This document shows, piece after piece, positions 4,850 to 12,498 of a stretch of 18,560 bases of DNA (its first letter is position 1; each line of letters opens with the position of its first letter). Under the pieces are notes generated by a model. That model was not told the origin of the DNA, ran no database searches, and saw only the letters and a list, made by a program, of their open reading frames with translations. The DNA is from CAYSLC01 sp964431545 (lineage in GTDB: Bacteria; Desulfobacterota; Desulfobacteria; Desulfobacterales; JAABSP01). The stretch lies in assembly GCA_964431545.1 (NCBI GenBank), contig CAYSLC010000106.1, positions 1 through 18,560 of the forward strand, written 5' to 3'. The position numbers and the translations under genes are program-made.

Positions 4850-7180
4850 ATGTCCGAACCATCCATCGCCAAACGGCTCAGCGTCAACGGGATCGTCCAG
4901 GGGGTGGGATTCCGCCCCTTCGTCTACCAGTTGGCCAGGCGCCACGGGGTCCGGGGGAGCGTGGCCAACACCGGTTCGGGGGTCTCCATCCACCTGGAGG
5001 GGGCCGGGGACCGTATCGACGCCTTCTGCCGGGACCTCACCGACCGTCCGCCGCCCCTGGCCCGGATCACCGAGGTGGCGGTCTCTCCGGAAGTCCTCCG
5101 GAACCCTTCCGACTTCCGGATCATCCAGAGCCGTTCCGGAGCCGGACGGGCCACCCTGATCTCCCCGGACGTATCGGTCTGCGACGACTGCCTGGATGAA
5201 CTCTTCGACCCCGACGACCGGCGGTACCGGTACCCCTTCATCAACTGCACCAACTGCGGGCCCCGGTACACCATCATCGACGACATCCCCTACGACCGGC
5301 CCCACACCTCCATGCGGGGTTTCCCCATGTGTTCGGCCTGCCGGGCCGAGTACGAGGACCCCGAGGACCGGCGCTTCCACGCCCAGCCCAACGCCTGCCC
5401 CGTCTGCGGACCCCACGTGGCCCTCGTGGACGCCGGCGGCAGGCCCATGGAGGCCCCGGACCCCATCGCCCGGGCCGCCGAACTGCTCGCAAAGGGGGCC
5501 GTGGTGGCGGTCAAGGGGCTCGGCGGGTTCCACCTGGCCGCGGACGCCGGAAACCCGGCGGCGGTGGCCCGGCTCCGGTCCCGGAAAGTTCGAGAGGAGA
5601 AACCCCTCGCCCTCATGTGTCCGAACCTCCCGGCCGTCCACCAGATCGCCGAGCCGACGGTGGAGGAGGCGGTCCTGCTCGCCTCTCCCCAGCGCCCCAT
5701 CGTGCTCTTGAAAAAGCGGGAAGACGGCCCCATCGCCGACGCCGTCTCCCCCCGGAACCGGTACTTCGGGGTGATGCTCCCCTACACCCCCCTCCACCAC
5801 CTCCTCTTCGACGCCGGGGTCGATTTCACCGCCCTGGTGATGACCAGCGGGAACCGGAGCGACGAGCCCATCGCCATCGACAACGGGGAGGCTACAGACC
5901 GGCTGTCTGGGATCGCCGACGCCTTTCTGGTCCACGACCGGGACATCGTTCTCAGAAGCGACGACGCCATCGTCCGGCGGGCGGCCGGCGCCATCCGCCC
6001 CATCCGCCGGTCCCGGGGGTACGTGCCGGTCCCGGTCTTCCTGGATGGCCCCCGGATCCCGGTGCTCGCCTGCGGGGCCGAGCTGAAGAACACCGTCTGC
6101 CTCACCCGGGGGGACCAGGCCTTCCTGAGCCAGCATGTGGGGGACCTTTCGAACCTTGCGGCCGAGGCCTTTTTCGAACAGACCATCGACCATCTCAAGC
6201 GGATCCTCGACATCGAGCCGGCCCTGGTGGCCCACGACCTCCACCCGGACTACCTGAGCACAAGGTACGCCCGGGAACTTCCCGGGATCCCCCGGCAAGG
6301 GGTTCAGCACCACCACGCCCACATCACAAGCTGCATGGCCGAAAACCGGATCCAGGGTCCGGTGATCGGCCTTGCCTTCGACGGGGCCGGGTACGGACCC
6401 GACGGGGCGGTCTGGGGGGGCGAGGTCCTGATCGCCGGCCTGGACCGGTTCCGCCGGGCCGGCCACCTGTCTTATGTGGGCCTCCCCGGCGGGGACGCCG
6501 CCGCCAAAGAGCCGTGGCGGATGGCGGTGAGCCACCTCCACGACGCCTTCGGGGACGACCTTCCGGAACTCGACCCGCCCCTGCTTTCCGGGGTGGACCC
6601 GGCCCGGCGCCGCTTCGTCCTCGAGATGGTTCAAAAGGGGGTCCACTGCCCGCCCACCTCCAGTCTGGGCCGCCTCTTCGACGGGGCCGCCGCCCTCCTC
6701 GGCCTCCGGGACCGGGCCGCCTTCGAGGGGCAGGCGGCCATGGAGCTGGAGATGATCGCCGATCCGGCCGAAGCCGGCGTCTACGACGGAGCGTGGGAAC
6801 CGGTTCCGGGAACCACGATGGAAACCGGGGTCCACCGGCTCCCGGCCGGTCCCATCATCCGGGGGATGGTCCGGGACCTGGCCGACGGCGTCCCGAGGGA
6901 GACCATCGCCGGACGCTTCCATAAAACCCTGATCCGCCGGTTTTCCGACCTCTGCGGCCGGATCCGGGAGGCGGGCGGCCCGGACCGGGTGGCCCTGAGC
7001 GGCGGGGCCTTCCAGAACGTCCTCCTTTTGACGGGCTTCATCGAGACCCTGGAGGGGATGGGGTTCACCGTCTTCACCCACACCCAGGTGCCGGCCAACG
7101 ACGGCGGCATCGCCCTGGGCCAGGCGGTGGCCGCCGCGGCCATCCATGAAAGAACCGTGGGGGGAACCGAGGAAGGATGA
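4850..7180 (+). CDS. hypF: Carbamoyltransferase HypF
   Basis: A full-length, 776-residue HypF, which uses carbamoyl phosphate and ATP to load a thiocarbamoyl group on HypE, the source of the cyanide ligands of [NiFe]-hydrogenase. Domains in order: an acylphosphatase domain (about 8-95) with GIVQGVGFRPFVY and catalytic Arg22 and Asn40; two zinc fingers of CX2C-X18-CX2C form (Cys111/114/133/136 and Cys161/164/183/186); a YrdC/Sua5-like domain (about 200-390) with KGLGGFHLAAD; and a Kae1-like C-terminal domain with HHHAH at 487-491, IGLAFDGAGYGPDGAVWGGE and LSGGAFQNVLL. All key motifs are present. GGGGAG lies four bases before the ATG at 4850. It ends 10 bases before hypD. The promoter serving it is uncertain because the gene upstream faces the other way. 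Confidence 0.97.
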   Translation: MSEPSIAKRLSVNGIVQGVGFRPFVYQLARRHGVRGSVANTGSGVSIHLEGAGDRIDAFCRDLTDRPPPLARITEVAVSPEVLRNPSDFRIIQSRSGAGRATLISPDVSVCDDCLDELFDPDDRRYRYPFINCTNCGPRYTIIDDIPYDRPHTSMRGFPMCSACRAEYEDPEDRRFHAQPNACPVCGPHVALVDAGGRPMEAPDPIARAAELLAKGAVVAVKGLGGFHLAADAGNPAAVARLRSRKVREEKPLALMCPNLPAVHQIAEPTVEEAVLLASPQRPIVLLKKREDGPIADAVSPRNRYFGVMLPYTPLHHLLFDAGVDFTALVMTSGNRSDEPIAIDNGEATDRLSGIADAFLVHDRDIVLRSDDAIVRRAAGAIRPIRRSRGYVPVPVFLDGPRIPVLACGAELKNTVCLTRGDQAFLSQHVGDLSNLAAEAFFEQTIDHLKRILDIEPALVAHDLHPDYLSTRYARELPGIPRQGVQHHHAHITSCMAENRIQGPVIGLAFDGAGYGPDGAVWGGEVLIAGLDRFRRAGHLSYVGLPGGDAAAKEPWRMAVSHLHDAFGDDLPELDPPLLSGVDPARRRFVLEMVQKGVHCPPTSSLGRLFDGAAALLGLRDRAAFEGQAAMELEMIADPAEAGVYDGAWEPVPGTTMETGVHRLPAGPIIRGMVRDLADGVPRETIAGRFHKTLIRRFSDLCGRIREAGGPDRVALSGGAFQNVLLLTGFIETLEGMGFTVFTHTQVPANDGGIALGQAVAAAAIHERTVGGTEEG

Positions 7181-7190
7181 TCCTTACACC

Positions 7191-8282
7191 ATGAGCATCA
7201 AGCATGTGGAGGAGTACCGGGACCCGGCCACGGCCCGGGCCCTGCTGGCGCGGATCGCGGAACAGGCGGGGGGCCCCCTGCGCCTCATGGAGGTCTGCGG
7301 CACCCACACCGTCGCCATCTTCCGGAGCGGGATCCGCTCCCTGCTGCCGGAGACCCTCACGCTGTTATCCGGGCCCGGGTGCCCGGTCTGCGTCACGGCC
7401 CAGGGGGAGATCGACGCCTTCATCAAAATCGCCCGGGAGAGGGACGTGATCATCGCCACCTTCGGGGACCTGCTCCGGGTGCCGGGCAGCGGCTCCTCCC
7501 TCCAGGCGGAGCGGGCCGCCGGGGCGGATATCCGGGTGGTCTACTCCACCTTCGACGCCCTGGCCCTGGCCGAGGGGAACCCGGACAGACGGGTGGTCTT
7601 TTTGGGGGTCGGCTTCGAGACCACCGCCCCCACGGTGGCGGCGGCCCTGGTCTCGGCCCGGGCCCGGGGGATCGGGAACTTCTTCGTCCTGTCGGCCCAC
7701 AAGACCGTGCCGCCGGCCCTGGCCGCCCTCATGGAGAGCGGGTCCGCCGCCGTGGACGGCTTCCTCCTCCCCGGCCACGTGTCGGTGATCATCGGCACCG
7801 ACGCCTACCGCCCCTTCTTCGAGCAATACCGGGTCCCCTGCGCGGTGGCCGGGTTCGAGCCCACCGACATCCTCCAGGCGGTCCGGCTGCTCACCGCCGC
7901 CGCGGCGTCGGGGCGACCGGTCCTGGAGAACGCCTACGGGCGGGCGGTCACCCCGGAGGGGAACCCCAAGGCCCGGTCGGTGATGGAAGGGGTCTTCGAG
8001 ACCGTAGATGCCGACTGGCGGGGCCTGGGGACGATCCCGGCCAGCGGCCTCGCCATCCGGGAGGCATACGGGGACCTGGATGCGGCCCGGACCTTCGGGG
8101 TCCGGATCGAGGCGGCTCCGGAGCCGCCGGGGTGCGCCTGCGGGGAGATCCTCACCGGGGCGAGGACCCCGCCGGAGTGCCCCCTCTACAGGACCCGGTG
8201 CACCCCCCTGTCGCCGGTGGGCCCCTGCATGGTCTCCACCGAGGGGACCTGCGCCGCCTGGCACCGGTTCCACGAGGGATGA
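7191..8282 (+). CDS. hypD: Hydrogenase maturation scaffold HypD
   Basis: A 363-residue iron-sulfur protein that, with HypC, builds the Fe(CN)2CO unit. Conserved elements: MEVCGTHT (Cys36), GPGCPVCVT (Cys64 and Cys67, redox pair), FFVLSAHKTVPPA, LLPGHVSVIIG and AGFEPTDILQAV. The C-terminal cysteine cluster (Cys315, 317, 330, 337, 346, 354) includes the [4Fe-4S] ligands. An earlier in-frame ATG at 7146 would overlap hypF by 35 bases and add 15 unconserved residues. I prefer 7191 because MSIKHVEEYRDP matches the family's usual N-terminus. The AGGAAGG at 7170-7176 is rather far (14 bases) from it, so the start is less sure than the identity. The spacing to hypF favours one transcript. Confidence 0.95.
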   Translation: MSIKHVEEYRDPATARALLARIAEQAGGPLRLMEVCGTHTVAIFRSGIRSLLPETLTLLSGPGCPVCVTAQGEIDAFIKIARERDVIIATFGDLLRVPGSGSSLQAERAAGADIRVVYSTFDALALAEGNPDRRVVFLGVGFETTAPTVAAALVSARARGIGNFFVLSAHKTVPPALAALMESGSAAVDGFLLPGHVSVIIGTDAYRPFFEQYRVPCAVAGFEPTDILQAVRLLTAAAASGRPVLENAYGRAVTPEGNPKARSVMEGVFETVDADWRGLGTIPASGLAIREAYGDLDAARTFGVRIEAAPEPPGCACGEILTGARTPPECPLYRTRCTPLSPVGPCMVSTEGTCAAWHRFHEG

Positions 8283-8409
8283 TCCGCGTCCGACGCGCCA
8301 AAAGCTTGCAATCGGCCCCCAACGATATTATGGTACCGAAGTCGATCCCTTTGGCACGGCGGACGAAGATCCTTGCCCCGGGACACGGCGGCCCCGGACC
8401 GGGACCAGG

Positions 8410-9456
8410 ATGAAACATCCCACGGAAAGCCCCATACCCGATATGCCCGACACCGACACCATCCTCCTTGACCACGGCAGCGGCGGGAAGCTCTCCCACC
8501 GGCTGATTACCGAAACGCTGCTGCCCCGGTTCCACAATCCCATGCTGGCCCGCCTGGACGACGGCGCGGTCTTTCCGGTGACGGAGGGGCGGCTCGCCTT
8601 CTCCACCGACACCTTCGTGGTGACGCCCCTCTTCTTTCCCGGGGGCTCCATCGGCGACCTGGCGGTCAACGGCACGGTCAACGACCTGGCCATGTGCGGG
8701 GCCGAGCCTCTCTTTTTGAGCGCCGGCCTCATCATCGAGGAGGGGTTTCCCATGGCAGACCTGGAACGGATCCTGGCCGACATGCGGGAGGCGGCGGACG
8801 CGGCCGGGGTCCGGATCATCACCGGCGACACCAAGGTGGTGCCCCGGGGGGCCGCGGACAAGCTCTTCATCAACACCTCGGGGGTGGGCCGGGTCTTTCC
8901 CGGCGTCGAGGTCTCCGGAGACCGGGCCCGGCCCGGGGACCGGATCATCGTAAGCGGAACGCTGGCCGACCACGGCGTGGCGGTCCTCACCCGGCGGGAG
9001 GGGATGGCGTTCGATTCCCCGGTGGCGAGCGACACCGCCCCGCTCAACCGGATGGTGGCGGCCGTGCTCGATGTCTGTCCGGAGGTCCGTGTGCTCCGGG
9101 ACCCCACCCGGGGCGGTGCCGCCACCACCTTGAACGAGATCGCCGCCGCCTCCGGGGTGGGGGTCCGGATCCACGAGGCGGACCTGCCGGTGGCCGAGGC
9201 GGTGGCCGGCCTCTGCGAGCTGCTGGGCCTCGACCCCCTCTATGTGGCCAACGAGGGGAAGCTTATCGCCTTCGCGCCCCCGGAGAAGGCGGAAGCCGTC
9301 CTGGCGGCGGTCCGGTCCGATGCCCACGGGGCTTCGGCCCGGATCATCGGCGAGGCGGTGGCCGACCACCCCGGGCGGGTGGTCCTGGAGACCCGTATCG
9401 GCGGCGAACGGATCATGGGGATGCTGGCCGGCGAACAGCTCCCCCGGATCTGCTGA
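8410..9456 (+). CDS. hypE: Hydrogenase maturation protein HypE (thiocarbamate dehydratase)
   Basis: A 348-residue PurM/AIR-synthase-like ATPase that dehydrates the thiocarbamate made by HypF to a thiocyanate and hands cyanide to HypCD. The N-terminal LLDHGSGGKLSHRLI, the AVNGTVNDLAMCGAEPLFLSAG segment, TGDTKVVPRG, DPTRGGAATTLNEIA and ANEGKLIAFAP are all family motifs. It ends in PRIC, and the terminal Cys348 is the residue that carries the cyano group. Two ATGs are possible, 8410 and 8443; neither has a good ribosome binding site. The first gives a length in line with the family. Longer readings upstream in this frame lack conserved sequence. The 127-base gap after hypD is unusual for this gene pair. 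Confidence 0.95.
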   Translation: MKHPTESPIPDMPDTDTILLDHGSGGKLSHRLITETLLPRFHNPMLARLDDGAVFPVTEGRLAFSTDTFVVTPLFFPGGSIGDLAVNGTVNDLAMCGAEPLFLSAGLIIEEGFPMADLERILADMREAADAAGVRIITGDTKVVPRGAADKLFINTSGVGRVFPGVEVSGDRARPGDRIIVSGTLADHGVAVLTRREGMAFDSPVASDTAPLNRMVAAVLDVCPEVRVLRDPTRGGAATTLNEIAAASGVGVRIHEADLPVAEAVAGLCELLGLDPLYVANEGKLIAFAPPEKAEAVLAAVRSDAHGASARIIGEAVADHPGRVVLETRIGGERIMGMLAGEQLPRIC

Positions 9457-9467
9457 ACCGGATCGGT

Positions 9468-9474
9468 GGAGGAG
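9468..9474 (+). promoter_or_regulatory. Ribosome binding site that fixes the GTG start of apbE
   Basis: GGAGGAG ends five bases before the GTG at 9480. No ATG in the same frame gives a complete signal peptide, so GTG is the start. The site lies in the 23-base gap after hypE, suggesting co-transcription. Confidence 0.8.
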
Positions 9475-9479
9475 ATACC

Positions 9480-10517
9480 GTGCATCGAAAGATCCGAACC
9501 CTGACCATCGGCCTTCTGGCGGCGGCCGCGATCCTCCTCCAGGCGAAGGCGGCCTGCGCCCAAGCCCTCCACCGGCTCTCGGGCCGGACCATGGGGACCG
9601 AATACCACGTCACCGTGGCCGCCCCGGACCTTCCAGAGGGCCTCCAGGAGCGGATCGACGCGCGCCTGGAGGCGATCAACGCCGCCATGTCCACCTTCCG
9701 GAAGGAGAGCGAGATCAGCCGGTTCAACCGTCTCGCGGAGACGGGGAGGCCGTTTCGGGCCGGGGGGGACTTTCTGGCGGTGATGACCGCCTCCCGGGAC
9801 CTCCACGGCATCACCGGCGGAGCCTGGGACCCCACCGTGGACCCGCTGGTGACCCTCTGGGGCTTCGGCCGGGCCAAGGGGAAGGGGCCGGGGAGCCTTC
9901 CGCCGTCGCCCGAGGCCATCCAGAAGGCGCTCTCGAAGGTGGGGTTCGATCACATCCGGATCCGGGAGGACGGAACCCTGGAGAAGGGGATCTCCGGCGT
10001 GGCGGTGGACCTCGCCTCCATCGCCAAGGGGTACGGCGTCGACCGGATCGCCGATTTGCTGGCCCGGGAGGGGCTCCACAACTTCCTGGTGGAGATCGGC
10101 GGGGAGATCTACGCCGCCGGCCGTCGGGCCCCGGACCGTCCCTGGCGGGCGGGGATCAACACCCCGCGGCCCGAGGCCCTCTTCGACGAGGTATACGCCG
10201 CTTTTACGCTGGAGAACCGGGCCCTGGCCACCTCCGGCGACTACCGGAACTTCGTCGTGATCGGGGGCAGGACCTACAGCCACGTCATCGACCCCCGAAC
10301 CGGGTATCCGGTGGACAACGGCGTGGTGAGCGCATCGGTGACCGCCGGGACCTGCACCCGGGCCGACGGCCTGGCCACGGCGGTGATGGTCCTGGGGCCG
10401 GACGAGGGGATCGCCCTGGCCGACCGCCTGCCCGGGATCGAATGCCTGATCGTCGTCCGAGGTTCGGACGGGGCCCTGAGCGACCACTATTCCAAAGGAT
10501 TCTCGGGGGATCGATGA
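9480..10517 (+). CDS. apbE: FAD:protein FMN transferase (ApbE family), secreted
   Basis: A 345-residue protein with GTG start. A signal peptide covers residues 1 to about 28 (HRKIRTLTIGLLAAAAILL, then KAACAQA), with no clean lipobox. ApbE attaches FMN by a phosphoester bond to Thr or Ser of exported flavoproteins such as RnfG/NqrC and FMN-binding domain proteins. Family motifs: RTMGTEYHV near residue 37, VDLASIAKGYGVDRIADLL, FLVEIGGEIYAAG, ALATSGDYRNF, SHVIDPRTGYPV and the metal-binding TRADGLATAVMVLGP. All appear intact. No FMN-binding substrate protein is in the window. Its place after hypE, 23 bases on, suggests that it shares a transcript with the hyp genes, but hydrogenases are not known to need it; a link through Rnf or another membrane redox complex is speculation. 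Confidence 0.93.
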   Translation: MHRKIRTLTIGLLAAAAILLQAKAACAQALHRLSGRTMGTEYHVTVAAPDLPEGLQERIDARLEAINAAMSTFRKESEISRFNRLAETGRPFRAGGDFLAVMTASRDLHGITGGAWDPTVDPLVTLWGFGRAKGKGPGSLPPSPEAIQKALSKVGFDHIRIREDGTLEKGISGVAVDLASIAKGYGVDRIADLLAREGLHNFLVEIGGEIYAAGRRAPDRPWRAGINTPRPEALFDEVYAAFTLENRALATSGDYRNFVVIGGRTYSHVIDPRTGYPVDNGVVSASVTAGTCTRADGLATAVMVLGPDEGIALADRLPGIECLIVVRGSDGALSDHYSKGFSGDR

Positions 10518-10549
10518 CCATCGACCCAGGCCCCGCCCCAGCCTTTCTA

Positions 10550-10578
10550 TTGACAGGAGCGGCCGGTTCCTCTACTTT
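10550..10578 (+). promoter_or_regulatory. Sigma-70 type promoter candidate upstream of etfB
   Basis: A consensus TTGACA (10550-10555) is followed after 17 bases by TACTTT (10573-10578), a moderate match to TATAAT. Transcription would begin near 10585. The intrinsic terminator at 10591-10610 lies directly downstream, so a transcript from here must read through it to reach etfB at 10721. Confidence 0.5.
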
Positions 10579-10590
10579 CACTCCCCATCG

Positions 10591-10610
10591 ATTGGGGAAC
10601 CCAATTTTTT
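10591..10610 (+). terminator. Rho-independent terminator between apbE and etfB
   Basis: ATTGGG (10591-10596) pairs with CCCAAT (10600-10605) around a GAA loop, followed by T to 10610. It most simply ends transcripts from hyp and apbE. An alternative 5-bp hairpin, CCCCA (10583-10587) with TGGGG (10593-10597), uses the same G-run and excludes the terminator stem. The remainder of 10611-10720 is a leader with no further clear signal except AAAGGA at 10704-10709. Confidence 0.65.
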
Positions 10611-10720
10611 AGAACGGTTATGGTTGGATTACTTGGAAATCGACCCCATCCGCTAGTGAATTCCCGGGACATTGCCGGCGGGTTCAAGGGGCGGGGCGGC
10701 GGGAAAGGAAGACGGCAACA

Positions 10721-11494
10721 GTGGACATACTCGTACTGATCAAACAGGTTCCGGCCACGGAATCCTTCATCGAGATCGCCGACGATGGTCTCTCCATCAA
10801 GACCGACGGCGTGAAGTGGGTGATGAACCCCTACGACGAGTTCGCGGTGGAGGAGGCGATCCGCATCAAGGAGAAGCACGGCGGCACGGTCACCCTGATC
10901 TGCGCCGGCCCGGACAAGGCCCAGGAGGCGATCCGCACCGGCATGGCCATGGGGGCGGACAAGGGCCTTCTGGTCAATGATCCGGCGGTCCGGGACCTCG
11001 ACGGCCTGGGGACCGCCAAGGTGGTCGCCGCCGCGGCCAGGACCCTCCCCTATGACCTGATCATCGCCGGCCAGCGGGCCGTGGACGACGACGGCTATAT
11101 CGTGGGTCCGGCGGTGGCGGAGCTGCTGGACATCCCCCACATCTCCATGGTGGTGGCGGCGACGGTGGCGGACGGGACCATCACCTGCCGGCGGACGGTG
11201 GACGGCGGCACCGTGACCCTCAAGGGGCCCCTGCCGCTGCTCTTCACCACCCAGCGCGGCTTGAACGAGCCCCGGTACACCTCGCTGCCGGGGATCATGA
11301 AGGCGAAGAAGAAGCCCCTGGAGAAAAAGTCCCTGGCCGACCTGGGCCTGGAGGCGCCGGCGGCCGGAAGCCGCGTCACGGCCCTGAAGCGGCCGCCGGA
11401 GCGCTCCGGCGGCCGGATCATCGAGGGCGAATCCGCCCAGGCCCAGGCGGCCGAACTGGTCCGGGCCCTCCAGGAGGAGGCCAAGGTCATCTGA
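10721..11494 (+). CDS. etfB: Electron transfer flavoprotein beta subunit
   Basis: A 257-residue EtfB (FixA family) starting with GTG; with EtfA it forms a soluble FAD/AMP heterodimer that moves electrons between acyl-CoA dehydrogenases or similar flavoenzymes and a quinone-reducing or other partner. It begins MDILVLIKQVPATES and carries VMNPYDEFAVEEAIRIKE (35-52). The AMP/flavin loop at 117-130 reads GQRAVDDDGYIVGP, and the typical partner-recognition loop is seen as LPGIMKAKKKPLEKKSL near residue 190-206. The loop differs from the DGDTAQVGP form that I associate with bifurcating ETFs, but this is not enough to exclude bifurcation. AAAGGA lies 11 bases before the GTG. It is separated from etfA by 34 bases and certainly shares its transcript. 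No acyl-CoA dehydrogenase or ETF:quinone oxidoreductase lies in the window. Confidence 0.95.
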   Translation: MDILVLIKQVPATESFIEIADDGLSIKTDGVKWVMNPYDEFAVEEAIRIKEKHGGTVTLICAGPDKAQEAIRTGMAMGADKGLLVNDPAVRDLDGLGTAKVVAAAARTLPYDLIIAGQRAVDDDGYIVGPAVAELLDIPHISMVVAATVADGTITCRRTVDGGTVTLKGPLPLLFTTQRGLNEPRYTSLPGIMKAKKKPLEKKSLADLGLEAPAAGSRVTALKRPPERSGGRIIEGESAQAQAAELVRALQEEAKVI

Positions 11495-11528
11495 ACGGGG
11501 GCGTGAACGCGTCGAAAGGAGATCGATC

Positions 11529-12494
11529 ATGACACAAGGCGTACTGGTCATCACGGAGACGGCGGACGGCGCCTTCCGGAAGGTGACCTTCGAAGCCCTC
11601 ACCACGGGACGACGGGTGGCCGATGCGTTCGGCGCCCCCCTGACCGCCGCGGTGCTGGGCCGTTCCATCGAACCGCTCACCGGGGAACCGGCCCGGTACG
11701 GGGCGGACAAGGTCCTGGCGGTGGACCACACCGCCCTCGAAGCCTATGACACGGACACATACACCAGGGCCGCCGCCGAACTGATCGGCCGGGAGAAGCC
11801 CCGGGCGGTGATTCTGGGAGCCACGGCACAGGGCAAGGACATGGCCGGACGGCTGGCGGCCCGGCTCGACGCCCCAGTGGCCATGGAGTGCATCGACGTC
11901 CGGGTCGAAAACGGCGCCGTGGCCGCCACCCGCCCCGTCCATGGGGGAAAGGTCCTGGCCGAGGTGGCCTTCTCCGGGGAGACGGCCATCCTGGCGATCC
12001 GTCCCAATGCCATGCCGATCGCCAAGGCTCCGGGGAAGGGCGAGGTGGAAAAGGTGGTTCCGGAGATCGGCGACCCGAGGCTGACCCTGGTGGACCGGCG
12101 GGTGGAGACCGGCAAGGTCGACCTCACCGAGGCGGACGTGGTGGTCTCCGGGGGACGGGGCATGGGGGGCGGCGACTTCTCCATCCTCGAGGAGCTGGCC
12201 GACGTGCTAGGGGGCGCCGTGGGCGCCTCCCGGTCCGCGGTGGACGAGGGGTGGCGGCCCCACGCCGACCAGGTGGGGCAGACGGGGAAGGTGGTCTCCC
12301 CCAACCTCTACATCGCCTGCGGGATCTCGGGGGCCATCCAGCACCTGGCCGGCATGTCCTCGGCCAAGGTGATCGTGGCGGTCAACAAGGACCCGGAAGC
12401 CCCCATCTTCGGAAAGGCCGACTACGGGATCGTGGGAGACCTCTTCGAGGTGGTGCCCCGGATCACCGAGGAGGTCCGGAAGCGGAAGGGGTAG
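11529..12494 (+). CDS. etfA: Electron transfer flavoprotein alpha subunit
   Basis: A 321-residue EtfA (FixB family), at the usual length, so no extra N-terminal ferredoxin domain is present. The C-terminal FAD-binding domain is complete: GRGMGG at 209-214, SR at 234-235, QVGQTGK at 248-254, GISGAIQH at 265-272, AVNKDPEAPIF at 284-294 and ADYGIVGD at 297-304. The Arg of SR and the Thr of GQTG correspond to the residues that tune the FAD in known ETFs. AAAGGAG lies seven bases before the ATG. The stop TAG is only four bases before the TTG start of rimO, so ETF and rimO genes are probably transcribed together. Confidence 0.96.
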   Translation: MTQGVLVITETADGAFRKVTFEALTTGRRVADAFGAPLTAAVLGRSIEPLTGEPARYGADKVLAVDHTALEAYDTDTYTRAAAELIGREKPRAVILGATAQGKDMAGRLAARLDAPVAMECIDVRVENGAVAATRPVHGGKVLAEVAFSGETAILAIRPNAMPIAKAPGKGEVEKVVPEIGDPRLTLVDRRVETGKVDLTEADVVVSGGRGMGGGDFSILEELADVLGGAVGASRSAVDEGWRPHADQVGQTGKVVSPNLYIACGISGAIQHLAGMSSAKVIVAVNKDPEAPIFGKADYGIVGDLFEVVPRITEEVRKRKG

Positions 12495-12498
12495 GCGG

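Noticed and set aside
5329..6924. Plus-strand frame overlapping hypF in another phase
   Set aside because: Arg- and Pro-rich translation typical of a shifted frame in GC-rich coding DNA.
4757..7147. Very long minus-strand frame opposite hypF (about 796 codons)
   Set aside because: It is a shadow of GC-biased third positions in hypF. Its product is rich in Gly, Pro, Arg and His with no domain, and hypF on the other strand is unmistakable.
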